Origin: Oscheius sp. JU75
Lineage: Eukaryota > Nematoda > Chromadorea > Rhabditida > Rhabditidae
Direction: 5' to 3'
DNA: 64,000 bases
Assembly: GCA_037178855.1 (NCBI GenBank)
Contig: JASJZC010000002.1
Location: 4,712,001-4,776,000 of the forward strand
Shown in pieces: positions 47,413 through 59,461 of this stretch (positions are counted from its first letter, which is position 1; each line of letters opens with the position of its first letter). The notes beneath the pieces are model-generated. The model was given only the letters and a program-made list of their open reading frames with translations, searched no databases and had not been told where the DNA came from. The translations under genes and the position numbers were made by a program.

Positions 47413-50400
47413 CTACCATTCTTCTTCCCCCCAAGTCGGCTCGCCGAAGCGTTTCAGGATGTCGCTCGTCTCTCTGATATCGTTCCGAACCTTCTCTCGC
47501 ATGTAATAGATGGGACAGTCGCGAGCCGAACAGTTGATCTGAAATTCTGCATTAGGAAAGTTTTTAAAAGAACTGACCTTTTCCTGAACAGTCTTGGCAC
47601 AGTTCTGGCACTCGGTCCACAGTCGAGCAAACTGATTCTCAAACTCGTTCAACACGTGAATCTTCTCGTTGTAGATCTTGGACAGTTTCGGGGCACAATG
47701 CTGACAAACAGCTTGATCAGACCCTTTCAGAACACTCTTGCATCCCAGACATGTGGCTTGTTTCTTCGTAAAAGCTGCCAAGCCGCCGACTTTCGATTGG
47801 ACGACCTTCTGGGAGCGGGTGTGGTCGCCTTCTGTCAGATACTAAATAAGGAAATAGTGAGCGATTCAAAACGAACCAACCTTTTCGGCCTTGTCGCCCA
47901 AGATCGGCTCAAAAATTCTGGCAAGGGGCTTGGCGAGTTGGTTCGTCAGATAGTGCTTATTGTCGATAGGAATATTATTCTGGAGCACGTAGGTCGGATC
48001 CTCAGCTTTCTCGTAGGCCGGTACATTCTTCGCAGAGGAAACTGGGAGATCTTTTTACTTGTAACTCTAAAAGACCTACTGATGACATATGGTACTCGAT
48101 CACCGAGTCTGGGAGCCGATCCTGGATCACGTTTTCTCATCCTCGCTGCTAACTCACTGTGAGCTTGTTTAGCTTGGTATTTTTAAAATAAACATCTCAG
48201 AAAAGAGTGAACGAGTATCTTACTTCACCGGCTCTTGTGAGTTCCTTGCTGATGATGAGCATGGAAATATCAATTCGGTTGCAGAGCAGATCGGCTATAA
48301 TTCTCTTGGCGTAATCGAGAGCAGCATTAGCGTCGCGGTCGATCAGAAGAGTCTCTAAACAGGTTCCGAGAACCTTGGCCACCAGGGGACAGTTGTCGCG
48401 ACGGACCGTCTCCAAACCCTAATAAATAAAAGTAATTTTGTAAGGAAACTTAAAGATACCTTGCAATCCATTTTGTCGTGCTTATCCGGCTTCGTAAAAT
48501 ACAATCCGGCATATCGCTTCTTGTTGATGAGGAGATAGGGGAAGTAAACCTAAAATTTCGCTTTTGACTAGTTTATAAAAAGAGAAACTTTTTCGAATTC
48601 GAGCTTGATCGGGGCTGTAAAGATCTTGCTGACTTCTGTAGCCGCATAGAGACCGATTTCCATAGCCTCAGACACCGTTTTAACTCCGAATTTGACCATA
48701 ACCGAGTCGGTATCTCCGTAAATCACCTAAAAAATTGTGAGAATGAACAAAACAAAACTTGCTTTGGCATCTTCTGGACACTTTCCATCCATGGCTCCCT
48801 TCTTGAAGCGTTTCTCGACCTCCTCCTTCGTCAAATTGATCATTTCTCGTCCGAAGGCCGTAACAGAAGACGAGATTTCCATGCAGGGCAGTTTTCCGAC
48901 CATGGCTCCGGTGAATCCGTAGACGGAGTTGGCAGAAATCTTCAACGCCAGTTGTCGACCGTTCAAGACCATCTTTTTGAAGTCGTCCGTCGCGTGTTTC
49001 ATTTCATTCTTGGCTCGTTTTCTCGCTGCCAGAAGATCCTGGAGAATGACTGGCAGAAGTCCTTGTCTCTTTTCTTTTGTGACGAACAGATTGCCGGAGG
49101 GTGTCTTGATATAGTCCGTGCCTTCAACTCCTTCCGGCTTCCTCAACAAAGTCGTGTAGCAAAGATTGTGAGCGATCATAATGGACGGATACAGCGAGGC
49201 AAAATCCAACGTGGCGATAGGCTCATTGTAGAAACCTCGAAGCGGGTCAATCACCGTCGCTCCTTCGTATCCTTCGCCCGAATCTCCTATGTTCTCGATC
49301 ACTGGCAGGAAGAGATTTTCCGTCTTGCAACGACGCAACATCATGCTCAAAATCTGAACAAAACTTTTATGGTTTTAGTTGAAAGCAAAAACCTTGATTT
49401 GCTGCCCCCGAGTGACGAGATAGTTTATAGGAACTCCGGTTACTCTAGCCATTTCCATATAATTGATCACGGACATCAGTTTGTCCAGGAGACGAAGAGG
49501 CAGAGCAGCGTCTTTCATACAGTAAATGGCCAGTCTTCGTCTTGTCTGTTCGTCTCCATTTTGCAGATCGGGAATTATGTTATGCTCGACATCTTCCTTC
49601 TGCTCGGACAGGAAGTGGAAGGCTACACTGTTCAATGTGTAGCTTCGAAGTTTGTAGTCACGGAGAACAACCTGAATTCGAGCCTTGTTGAGGAAAAAAA
49701 GAAAGAAAGAACCTGAAGTACGTCGAAAATGACTCGTCCGTGAATATCGATGCTTTTATTGACTCGAGTGCCCATCTGTTTCGAGCTGATGGCCGCATCC
49801 TTCACACTGCTAGCCTTGTCCTTCTGACGGCCCAAATAGGCCACTTTGGTCAGCTTCAACGTCTTAGCTCTGTCCAGAATGTACGGCAAATCGAAGTTGA
49901 GAATGTTATAGCCGGTGAGGATGTCCGGGTCTACTTGCCGCACGAAATCAGCCCATCTGAAAGTGGAAACCGTAAGTGAAATGACGGTACAAGATCACTT
50001 GTTCAGTAGCTCCTGTTCGTCTTTGCATTCGATGATATTGGATCCGATCACGGGAGCACAGGTACCCAGGACGAAGCAATTACGAATGAACGGTTCCGTC
50101 TGTCCTTCGACCTTGACCATGTTGGCAATCTGGATGACAGGATCCTTGTCCGGTTCGGGGAAGACACCGCGTCGACCCATACACTCGATATCGAACGAGA
50201 GAGTTCTGTATGGAAGCGATGTTTTGAGAAAAAAAGGAAGGAATTACCTTATAGGAGCTACATTAGCCCATTCTTCTTCGGGCTCGTGGACGATGAGATC
50301 ATGGACACTGACGGACATCTCAATTTGGCACCTAAAAAGATGTTTTTAATCGAAGTTTCCACGAACCTTGAAATAGCATTTTTATCCGGAATGATGGTAG

Positions 50401-51265
50401 CTTTTCCAGGTGGAATCTCAACCCAGCCACAGCCGACGATTCCCGTTTGAGCCATGAACTTAACCTCCGGATCAATGTTGGCCTCGTAAAGGTTTTCAAT
50501 CTGAAGCTGGTAACTAAAATAAACATAAAACAAACCCTGGTTGGCTCGTCTCCCATCAGACTGACCGGCAGATTCTTCAACTCAGCCTTGAGTTTGGACA
50601 GCGCATTCACAGTTCCGGTGACTTTGATGAAGGGCAGCTTCGTTTTCTCGCTCTTGTAGTAATAGACACTTTCTCCTTCGACCAGCTTCAAATGTACGAA
50701 GTTTTCGATAGCTGCTGAAGACGGATTCGCTGTGCTGGCGCTTTTGCGGAAGGCGTTGAGGACCAAATTGTTGAGAGCTCGTTGTGCTTTCGGCAGATGA
50801 TCAACTGTGAACTTTGGAGGTGCCTGGACCAGAATTATAGAAAAAAAGATTCCAAACCTGGAAGAGGAAGTGAGAGAAGTAGTCGGTGACGACGACACAA
50901 ACCGAGTTTCCAGCGGCTGTAACACCGAACAGACGAGCATTTGTACGATCGAAAGAGGAATCTCCACCCGGCTCATGGAATGTCTCGATGTCAAAGACCT
51001 GGAACACATTGCGAAGTCTTCAAAATAAGAATTACCTGGATTGCGATGGCCTCATCCTGACCGAAATTGTCCGGCAGCTTTGGTCTTGGCCATTTTGCCT
51101 GACTGTCGGTATCATGGCCGAGTTTTTCCAGTTCTACCTCGTAAGAGCTCTAAATATCTGGTGAAAAAATACTAGAACTGGAAATACCTTCTCGCTGTAG
51201 CCATCCTTGAACCGTTTAGCCGAATTCGGAATGGATATGGCAGGCCTTTTTACCGATTGAGACAT
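47413..51265 (-). CDS. pold-1: DNA polymerase delta catalytic subunit
   Basis: Replicative B-family polymerase with 3'-5' exonuclease. Start ATG 51265 ([20 protein letters not shown]), stop 47413. Exonuclease motifs: [11 protein letters not shown] (Exo I), [14 protein letters not shown] (Exo II) and [13 protein letters not shown] (Exo III). Polymerase motifs: [17 protein letters not shown] (A), [13 protein letters not shown] (B) and [12 protein letters not shown] (C, catalytic Asp pair). The C-terminal cysteine modules are complete: [19 protein letters not shown] (CysA, PCNA binding) and CQNC with CSARDC (CysB, iron-sulfur). About 17 short introns. Every catalytic residue expected is visible, so the gene looks fully functional. 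Confidence 0.97.
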
Positions 51266-52435
51266 CTGCAAAATTCAGAATTTGTTCGAGAAAAATCAGA
51301 TCGAGAGGTCCAAAGATGGCATAGAAATCTCATTTCAACACACTCCGTTCCCGCCTAAACAATGGGGTATTTTCCACGGAACGGCCGATTCCAAGTACGG
51401 ATTCAGTCAGACTCATTTACATCCTAGATCCGGCTAACCAGAAAAGGTGATTAGACAAGGTGAAGTGAAGCAAACTATTCCAAGGAGTCGAATAAAAGGA
51501 AAAGATATCTGAGCGATAATTTCGCAGCACAGAAAGGAAGAAAGTGGATACTGTAGACAGTTTATTGGTACCGAGAATAAAATTTCAAAGCACAAATATA
51601 CCTAATGATTTTTTACAATACGATTACTGAAGCTCTTCTTCATCTGCTTCATCTAGGGGAGGATCGGATAGGGAAGACTAGGAAACATAAAAGAGGCACA
51701 GGGAGGGAAAACAACGGAGGATATACAAAACAAAAATTTTTACTGGCAAAACTACTATAATTACGGTTTTCCGTCCAGGACCCATACAGATTTTTTAGTG
51801 AGCAACCGTCGTTGAAAAACGCGTCTTTCATTTGAATGTCGCCTGTTTTTTTTCTCTGCTTTTCTTTCTTTCCTCTGCCTTCACGCCTGACCATCTTTTT
51901 TAAATTCTTTTAATTTCGCTGGAAAGCATGAGTAGCTGTAATCAGAGCAGCAAATTCAAAAAAAAAAGGGAAGAAATAGTTTGACGCTTTAGTAAGAAAT
52001 AGTTTGACCTACTGACAGAGTCTTTTCAACAGTTCTCTTTAGTTCTATTTTTGTTGCTTCGCTATTTCTGACTTCAAGGAAAAGTGCTTTCTTTTCGTTT
52101 CGATCCTCCCAAATGATTTTTGTCCGAGCGAAAGCTATCGTGAACTCATATCTTCGCTGCGTACCGACGTTCCTCCGCGTACATTTTATCCACGAACCAA
52201 CTGTCTCCTTTCCTTTCTCATGCAGTTTTCCAAGTTTGTCAAGCTGCAAAGTTGTCCAGAAGGTGTATTCAAAAGTCCTATCAAAAAGAGCCGAACTCTA
52301 AGTAAATTCCCGTTTATTGAAAATCCACGTCCGCACGTGGCAAACCACGACATCTGTAAACAATCGGGCAATCGCTCTTCACTTCGGCTCATTATGTTCT
52401 TCCATATTCGCTTTTAATCAATATTTTCCAGTAAT
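51266..52435. promoter_or_regulatory. Region between pold-1 and the divergent transporter gene
   Basis: This should contain both promoters. Apart from the weak small-gene signal described separately, nothing was recognised. A TTTTCCAG acceptor lies at about 52424-52431, just before the transporter ATG. Confidence 0.35.
51624..52249 (-). CDS. Possible small gene between pold-1 and the sugar transporter
   Basis: Weak model. On the minus strand, a terminal exon (about 51624-51674, after a TTTCCTAG acceptor) reads SSLSDPPLDEADEEELQ and stop. A highly basic segment (MVRREGRGKKEKQRKKTGDI) lies at 51894, and an open frame at 51989-52249 has a coding-like charge pattern. I could not join them in phase, and no start is established. 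The acidic tail after a basic part would suit a small nuclear or ribosome-associated protein; that is a guess. Confidence 0.25.
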
Positions 52436-53720
52436 ATGGGTGGAGTACAGCAGCCGCCGGGCAACCGGTTAAAGTTGATTTCTCTGATCGTGCTTATTGC
52501 CCAGACGACGGCTTTAGTTCTCATTCTTCGAGTCTCCAGGACACAGGTTCATTTGTGCTTCCTCTTTTCGAATACCTATCATTTAGGATACGAGTGGACC
52601 AAGATACCTCTCTTCCACAGCAGTTGTCAATGCCGAAATCATCAAATTTATCACCTGCATCGTCGTTCTCTTCTATAATCACAGTAAGCCTATTCTTTTT
52701 ATTCAAAAGAGCATCATTTAGACTGGCGATTCAACAAGTTCATGGAGGAAATTAACACGGACATCTTTTCCAAGCCAAGAGATACCTTGATGGTCTGTGT
52801 TCCGGCAATTATGTACGTCATACAGAACAATCTTCTCTTCGTCGCCTTATCAAAACTGGATGCAGCTACGTATCAGGTAACCGTCTCTACTTGTTCTTGT
52901 CGTTCAGCCTTGTCACGTTGATCTAACGTCTTGTACCAATGTTCTCGAACAGTCCCCATTTTCAGGTCACCTATCAACTGAAGATTCTAACGACTGCTCT
53001 CTTCTCAGTCACGATGCTCGGCCGTTCACTGAATGGACTCAAATGGCTCGCTCTGATTCTGTTGACCGGTGGAGTTGCACTCGTTCAGATGCCTTCCGGA
53101 AGTGCCAGCAAAACTGCTTCCGAAAGCTCTGACAGCTTCATTGGTGAGCATTTCAATGTACTTTTCTATCCTCTTCGTTTAAGGACTGGCCTGTGTTCTT
53201 GCCGCCTGTTTCTCGTCTGGGTTTGCCGGAGTTTTCTTTGAGAAGATCCTAAAAACATCCAATGTGTCGCTTTGGATGAGAAATCTTCAGCTGGCCTTCT
53301 TCTCTATTTTTAGCGGCTTCTACATGTGCTGGATGTACGATTACGACGCCATTGAAAAGGACGGCTTCTTCCAGGGATACAACAATACCATCTGGATCGT
53401 CGTTCTTCTTCAGGTAGTTTCCATGTTGAACTGGCGATCAATATACGACTTTAGGCATACGGAGGACTTGTCATTGCCCTCGTAGTCAAGTACGCTGACA
53501 ATATTTTAAAAGGATTCGCCGTCTCCCTCTCCATTATTCTTTCGTCATTCTGCTCCTGGCTCTTCCTCGGCGATTTCAGTCCATCTCTGTTAGTCTTATC
53601 CATGTTTCCTACTGAATACATTTTAGAACCTTCGTCCTTGGAGCGACAATCGTCATCGCATCGACCTTCATGTACGGATACGAGCCAAAGAAGGATACTC
53701 CCCTACTGCACAAGGCCTAG
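52436..53720 (+). CDS. Nucleotide-sugar transporter, SLC35A (UDP-Gal/UDP-GlcNAc) type
   Basis: Golgi membrane antiporter that brings UDP-sugars into the lumen. Start ATG 52436 ([20 protein letters not shown]), four bases after a splice acceptor. Family blocks: [126 protein letters not shown] and [11 protein letters not shown], i.e. about ten hydrophobic segments. The tail has a GYEPKKD ending HKA. Short introns include one inside YNHN-WRF. The YQVTYQLKI and [11 protein letters not shown] signatures are those of the UDP-galactose/UDP-GlcNAc group, like C. elegans SRF-3, but substrate cannot be read from sequence. Confidence 0.95.
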
Positions 53721-55705
53721 ATGACCTTAATAACTTCGAACGATTCTTGGGTTTGCACAAGTTTATATTATACAGATTGTCTTGAATACATAAAGTTTTA
53801 TCCATGGTAATTCCCTTCAGGGACTTGTGCGCCGTGTCAAAACGCCTCGTCAAAATCGCGAATTAACACTTGTCCTCTCCGTTGGGACAGCCACCAAAAA
53901 AGGGCCTTGGTGACACGTTGAATGGCCCGCGAAGCGTCAACAGAAACTCTGAGATTTGGCCCCCAGTTTTCCTTCCAAAAATGTCATCAGCTAGGAGAAA
54001 GAGCTCTCGCGCATTTTGTGTCGTATCAGTGCTTCCGATCTGTGCCGCCGTCGCCGCTAATACCATTAACTGGGTCCGGCGGCAAATCCGCGAAATCTGG
54101 CCGCATTTGTCAGGTTGTCAGAAAGGAGCCCGAGTGGACATTCATTGAGAGATTGGACCCTGTAGACCTCATCAGGGTTGAGACTCGTTACGAGAGAGTC
54201 GACCTTCGACGGCACTTCTTCAATCCATCGCCCCGTTATGTGCGACGCTCGTAAACGAGACCGAGGGTAAGAGGAGAGACAGTATGCGAAGCCGAGAACA
54301 TGTCCGTGGAATGGCGGGTGGTCTTACCGTACTCTTGGTCATTTTAAGCATACTTTTTGTGTTTCTGGGAGTAAGGCTCGAACATGTGAGGGCTAAACGG
54401 TTGTTTGATTAATTACCCTCCAATAGCGGAAGGATTGCCTTGTGAAGCAATGGCCGGCTGTCAATCGGAGGCCTTCGGCGCCCGAGGCGGTGGTGATCCA
54501 TTCTGCCATGTCGTTATCTGGTCGGCTATGCTAATCCCTCAGATACAATCAGACTCGAGACAGAACAAGCCCATTCTGCTCTTCGACATCCTTTCCAAAC
54601 CCTTTTGTTCTGTTTGGCGGTAGGAGCAAAAGAGACTTACCACAATAGAAGAAGATAGCGTGACCAGGAGACCACAGTCGGCCCGAAATTTTTACGAGGG
54701 TCGAGAGGACAACTCGGGTCGCACCTTGGACAATGATTACGACTGATCAGACATATTAGTATCAGATTGTCTTCTCGACCACCCGCTGACAGCCGATCTC
54801 ATAGCTACCGTAGTCGGAGTTGCTCCCTTGAGAACTGACCGCGAACTTTTAGACATTCCTCGCGATGATAGGTCTTTGAAAGTCGTTTCACTTGTAACTT
54901 TTCGTGCTCATTGAGCAAATGAAGTCTTTGTCTCCAGTGTTCTGGAGTGCCTTTTGTTCACTCACAAGTTGTGGTACAATGTGAAGAGTCGTGTAAGCAG
55001 CGAATAAACCAAAAGATTCTTCTGTCAGTATTATTCTATTCAATAGACTGTTCAAGAGACGAATTAAAACACCTGGGATTAAAAAAAGTCAACTTCAGGC
55101 CTCGGAAGACTTTTGTAAGAGTGAGAGTGATTCAGTTACATCTCTGTTTTTATATATACTTTTTCATCAAAATCCTTATCTCCTGTTCTGTTTCTGTGAA
55201 TGAGCCTGGACATCATAATAGCACTCCCAGTATTTCAAGTTAATCCAACATTGAGGTAGGACCCGATAACCATTTGAGCAATGCTTGAATTTCTCAATAA
55301 CAACTTCAAGATTCTTATTTCTCACAATGAGTCACAGCTCTCTGAACTCTCTTCGCCATTTCTGCCCTTGGAGTGTTTTCCGAATCTGTAAGACATTTGA
55401 TAACCAGGAGTGCTGTAAGCAGATACGTTCAGATATCAAATCTCCATGAATTCGGCAGCATATTCCCTAGAAGTTTGCTCAACTTTCAATAGAGTATTCC
55501 TTCTCCCTCCTAAGTTACCCAGTGGAAGAACCCATATCTCAAGTCATTTTTTACCCTCAGCCATTGTGACATCTCTGTCCGCTGTCAACCCTCGTTTAGC
55601 AGTCAATTCTCACTTCTCGACCTACCGTAGTCCGGACGCCTCGACGTCTCTTTCATCATTGGCCCCGCGGTCAGCCCGCCCCGTCTTGCCGAAATTCCTC
55701 TACAG
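53721..55705. other. Intergenic region upstream of mab-9
   Basis: About 2 kb. One + strand frame at 53922-54254 ends in a charged stretch (FIERLDPVDLIRVETRYERV) that looks mildly coding, but no family or splice support was found. The rest appears noncoding and may contain mab-9 regulatory DNA. Confidence 0.35.
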
Positions 55706-58700
55706 ATGATGGCTCTGAAGCGACCGGCAGATGACGATGAGACGACCAGCACAGCCAAGAGGACTCGGTTCTCCATTGACACCTTGTTGGAGGCCAAGGT
55801 TCCCGTGGTCAAGGAGCTCGAAGTAGAATGTACTCCTCCCAGCTCACCCATCAGGTTTTTCTTTTTCTCTTTGTTTTTCGCCGTTTCGTATTCAGAAGGT
55901 TTTTTAAAAGATTTTTGCTAGTTATAACCCTAGTTTCTTTCTCTCCAAAACCGCAGGCTTCGCGCTCAAAGCTGGGATTAGGAAGGTAACACTGAATGTG
56001 AGCGAAACAAACAAGCCGGGAGCGAATCTTTTTCACTCGTTCAGAGGGTTTCAAATGTGCCAAACTTTATACATATACACAATACTATGCTAGAGACAAT
56101 GAGCCTATATAGAATGGTTGATTCGCAAATCTTTCGATTGTCTATTTTTCTTCCACTTCGGACTTCTTTTGATCCTGAAATACTACTTTTCCTACACAAT
56201 GGTCAACATGTCCCTTTTGTACTCAGGATTAGTTTTAGGATTAGAGAGTTACTCTTCACAAACGGTCTCATCTTAAAGAGCGGTCATATAAAGAGCAACT
56301 GTCTTCGTTCTTTCTCGTCTCTAATCACGATTCTTTCCAGAAAGTGGGGAGGAAGTCCGAGAGGAGATCTGCTGGATGGAGTCGAGGTTCGCCTGGAAGG
56401 AGCCGACCTCTGGTCAAAGTTCTTTGAACTCGGCACGGAGATGATAATCACCAAGAGTGGCAGGTCAGTTCCGGAAACAATTAGTCCGCGAGCTCATCTT
56501 GTGAATGAGTCGGAGTGTTAATTACAGTAGCGCCATTTGCTAAATTTGTGCTGGCTTCTTCCAAGCCAATATCAGTAATTGATTGCCGCTACAGTATCCT
56601 CCCAGTCTAGGTGCCGTAGTGATAATGTCTGCTGGTCGCAAACGCGTCTTTCACGGCCGGCCCAATTTGTTCGAATCGCTTCTTTGTCACTGATTGACAG
56701 CTGTACAGGGGCCCGACCAGACCGTCAAAAGGCAAGCGCGCGACACACCCTGTCAAGCATATGGATAGGGGAGGGTACTGTAGCACTCGGAAAGTACAGG
56801 TATCCGATCTATTGGGTTCAACAGATAACAAAGCTCTCTCCCTGTTCAATGCCCTTTTTCCCTGTTAGAGCAATGCAAAGAACTGCCATTGAAACTCAGG
56901 GGTCTTCCAGTAGTTCAATGCTCTAAATGGGATTACTCTGAGCCATTTTACAGCCTCTTCTCCCCTTTTACAACCCTTCAATCAAGAATCTCTCACTCCC
57001 TTTTTAGCGTCGGCACGGTTTTACAACGACGAACTCATTAGCATATGAGCAAAGTCTCTCGGAGTGGGTGCCCGTTTGCGCGCTCCTTTACGACTCGAAG
57101 GCTCTCCCATTAGGTCTTGGTCCCTGCTCGACCCTTGAAGACGTTCATTCCGCTTAAGTGAATGGGACACACTTGCTCTAATTTGAAAACAACGCGGTAC
57201 TGTATGTCACATTCCCACCGCCGTTATGTAAATCGAATTAGCAACTTCGACCGAGTGGGTGCGCGCACAGAGACCGCTTTTTGCTAATAAGGGTTACGGT
57301 ACATGAGAGGTCAGACGTTTATTTCTCACTTACAGAAGGATGTTCCCTACGGTCAAACTGTCAGTGAACAACATCGACATGGATGCCCTGTACTACGTGT
57401 TTCTCGACGTGATACCAGTCGATGGGAAGAGGTGAGGACATACATTTGTTATAAGAACGAAAGCGCCTTTACTCCTGGAACTTTGAAAAATATCTATCTA
57501 ATTGCAGAATGAGTTTGGTGCATTATTTGATAGAGTTCAGCTGATACCTGAAACGGGCAGAGAAAGTTTTAAACACGTAGATCTGTCAAAAAAGAACGAT
57601 GACCGGAAAGAGGCAAAAGAGTATCTGTGAACTACTGTCAGGAACTTTTTCGCACATGTTATATGTAAAAGAAGGAGACGACATTTGATGGGTAAAGTTT
57701 TGTGAACACTGGAGGGTTTGGGAGGTTCCCAAGGTTATTAGTAAGTTTTGACAAGCCAATGACGAAATATAGACTTTCTCTGCGTCTCTATAGAAAGTGC
57801 CGCTGCGACTGTATTATTGCGACAGACAGGGAAAAAGACTACCTCTCTGAAACACAAACAATACGGTTTTTAACCAGTATCTCAAGGTACTATGTGACCA
57901 TAGCTCGACTGTGTCGCAACCAAACTTTTTGGATCAGCCTTCTCAGGGTCACCCGGAAGCCAACAAGAACTCTCTTTTCCAGATATCGGTACATCTACAA
58001 CAAGTCAGCTTGGCTGACAGCCGGCAAAGCAGAACCAGCTCCTAAGAACAGACTCTATCTGCATCCAGACGCTCCTTTTACTGGTGAACAGGTACAGTTT
58101 CTCGTCGCACTGTAGGAAATTGATTTCAGCTGATGAAACAAGTAGTCTCTTTCGAGAAGGCGAAGCTGACCAACAACGAAGTTGACAGAGCTGGACATGT
58201 GAGTTTGTTCAGTCAAAGTTACTGGTTTCCAGTTGATTCTGAATTCGATGCACAAGTATCAGCCCCGAATACACTTGGTCAGAAGACCGAAGGGACGTCC
58301 CCTAGATGCCAACAAAATGGTCCTTGCCGACGAATGTCATCGAACTTTTGTCTTCCCCGAGACCCAGTTCATGGCAGTCACTGCTTATCAGAACCAATTA
58401 GTGAGGAAGCTAGTCTCTCTAAAGACACTGACTTTCAGATAACCAAGCTGAAGATTGAGAAAAATCCCTTCGCCAAGGGTTTCAGGGACCCGAGCGGTCG
58501 ATCACCGGACTATGAGCCCGACAATCGAAATGATCCGGGTCTTCTCCTCCCACCTCTTTACAATCAGGCCATGATGCAACAAGCTCTTCTGGGACAATGT
58601 AACTTCAAGCCTTGACTCATCCCCAACTCTTTCAGACTATCTGAAAGCAGCTGCTCGGCTAGCGCCTCCATTGGCTCCAAATCTTCTTGGTCAGATGCTC

Positions 58701-58778
58701 TTGGCACAACTTCCGATGTCGATGTCTCGACCATCACCACCCGACCCTCTCCACAAGACGGAATCGGTCCAAATTTGA
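55706..58778 (+). CDS. mab-9: T-box transcription factor, MAB-9/TBX20 type
   Basis: DNA-binding regulator; in C. elegans mab-9 acts in hindgut and motor-neuron fates. Eight exons: 55706-55854, 56341-56463, 57336-57431, 57983-58091, 58130-58198, 58233-58400, 58439-58599 and about 58637-58778. The ATG directly follows a CTACAG acceptor. After an N-terminal segment ([16 protein letters not shown], an eh1-like FSIDTLL) comes the T-box: [97 protein letters not shown] and [27 protein letters not shown] and PVDGKRY point to TBX20 rather than TBX2. The last intron is needed to extend past GQ into YYLKAAARL; otherwise the protein stops at 58613. Confidence 0.92.
56464..57335 (+). promoter_or_regulatory. 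Large intron of mab-9, possible enhancer
   Basis: At 872 nt this is about twenty times the usual intron here. It contains two copies of the 10-mer GAGTGGGTGC (57062-57071 and 57253-57262), 191 bp apart, and TAAT/TTAGC-type sites nearby. A regulatory role is inferred. Confidence 0.35.
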
Positions 58779-59461
58779 ACAGACATTATCACTGATCCGG
58801 TTCTTTTGTGTATACAGTTGTGTCTAATTTCTACTCCCCGTGTGTGCAATGAAGTCCCGATGGACAGCAAGTGTGTCAACGGATGATTTAGGAGGTCCGA
58901 GTGATAAAGACACTCCCTATGCGGCTAATAGCGCCAAAAGAGTGATGTGTTATGAGGGAGCATTATCACACAAGTGAGGCCTTTGCGGAAGAACGCAATT
59001 TATAGAAGACTACCCAGGAAAGATGCAGTATCTGATGCAAATCGTTTACTCGGGTTGCACACAGTATTTTTTTCCTCGGAAAAACATTGGAAGTTCTTAT
59101 AAAAAGTCTTTTTGCAGCTAGTTGATTGATTTTGCAGAGAAATTTGTACATCCCGCATTCTACACCAAAAATTCGCCTTCATTTTTTTTAGGCCACGCGG
59201 TTATGTTCCCTCTTTCTTTTTCCCTCTCATTTTCGTTATTTTGTTGTCAATCAATTCAGTAGTGTGATCACAATAAATCTGAACGTTTTTGCGTTGCAAA
59301 CAGTTACTGCATGTGTTTCTACTACTATACCTTTTGCTTGGCTTGCACTTCTTGTGCTGTTTTAGTCCAAAAGAGTCTGCGTTGTTTTTTGTTTGTTACG
59401 TGTTCCCTTTTTGATATCTCTGTAGCAACATTTTGTTCTAACGCTCCTTACAGAAAAAAAA
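58779..59461. other. Intergenic gap with mab-9 3' UTR
   Basis: Contains AATAAA at about 59271-59276, a likely mab-9 poly(A) signal if the UTR is long. No gene recognised. Confidence 0.4.
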
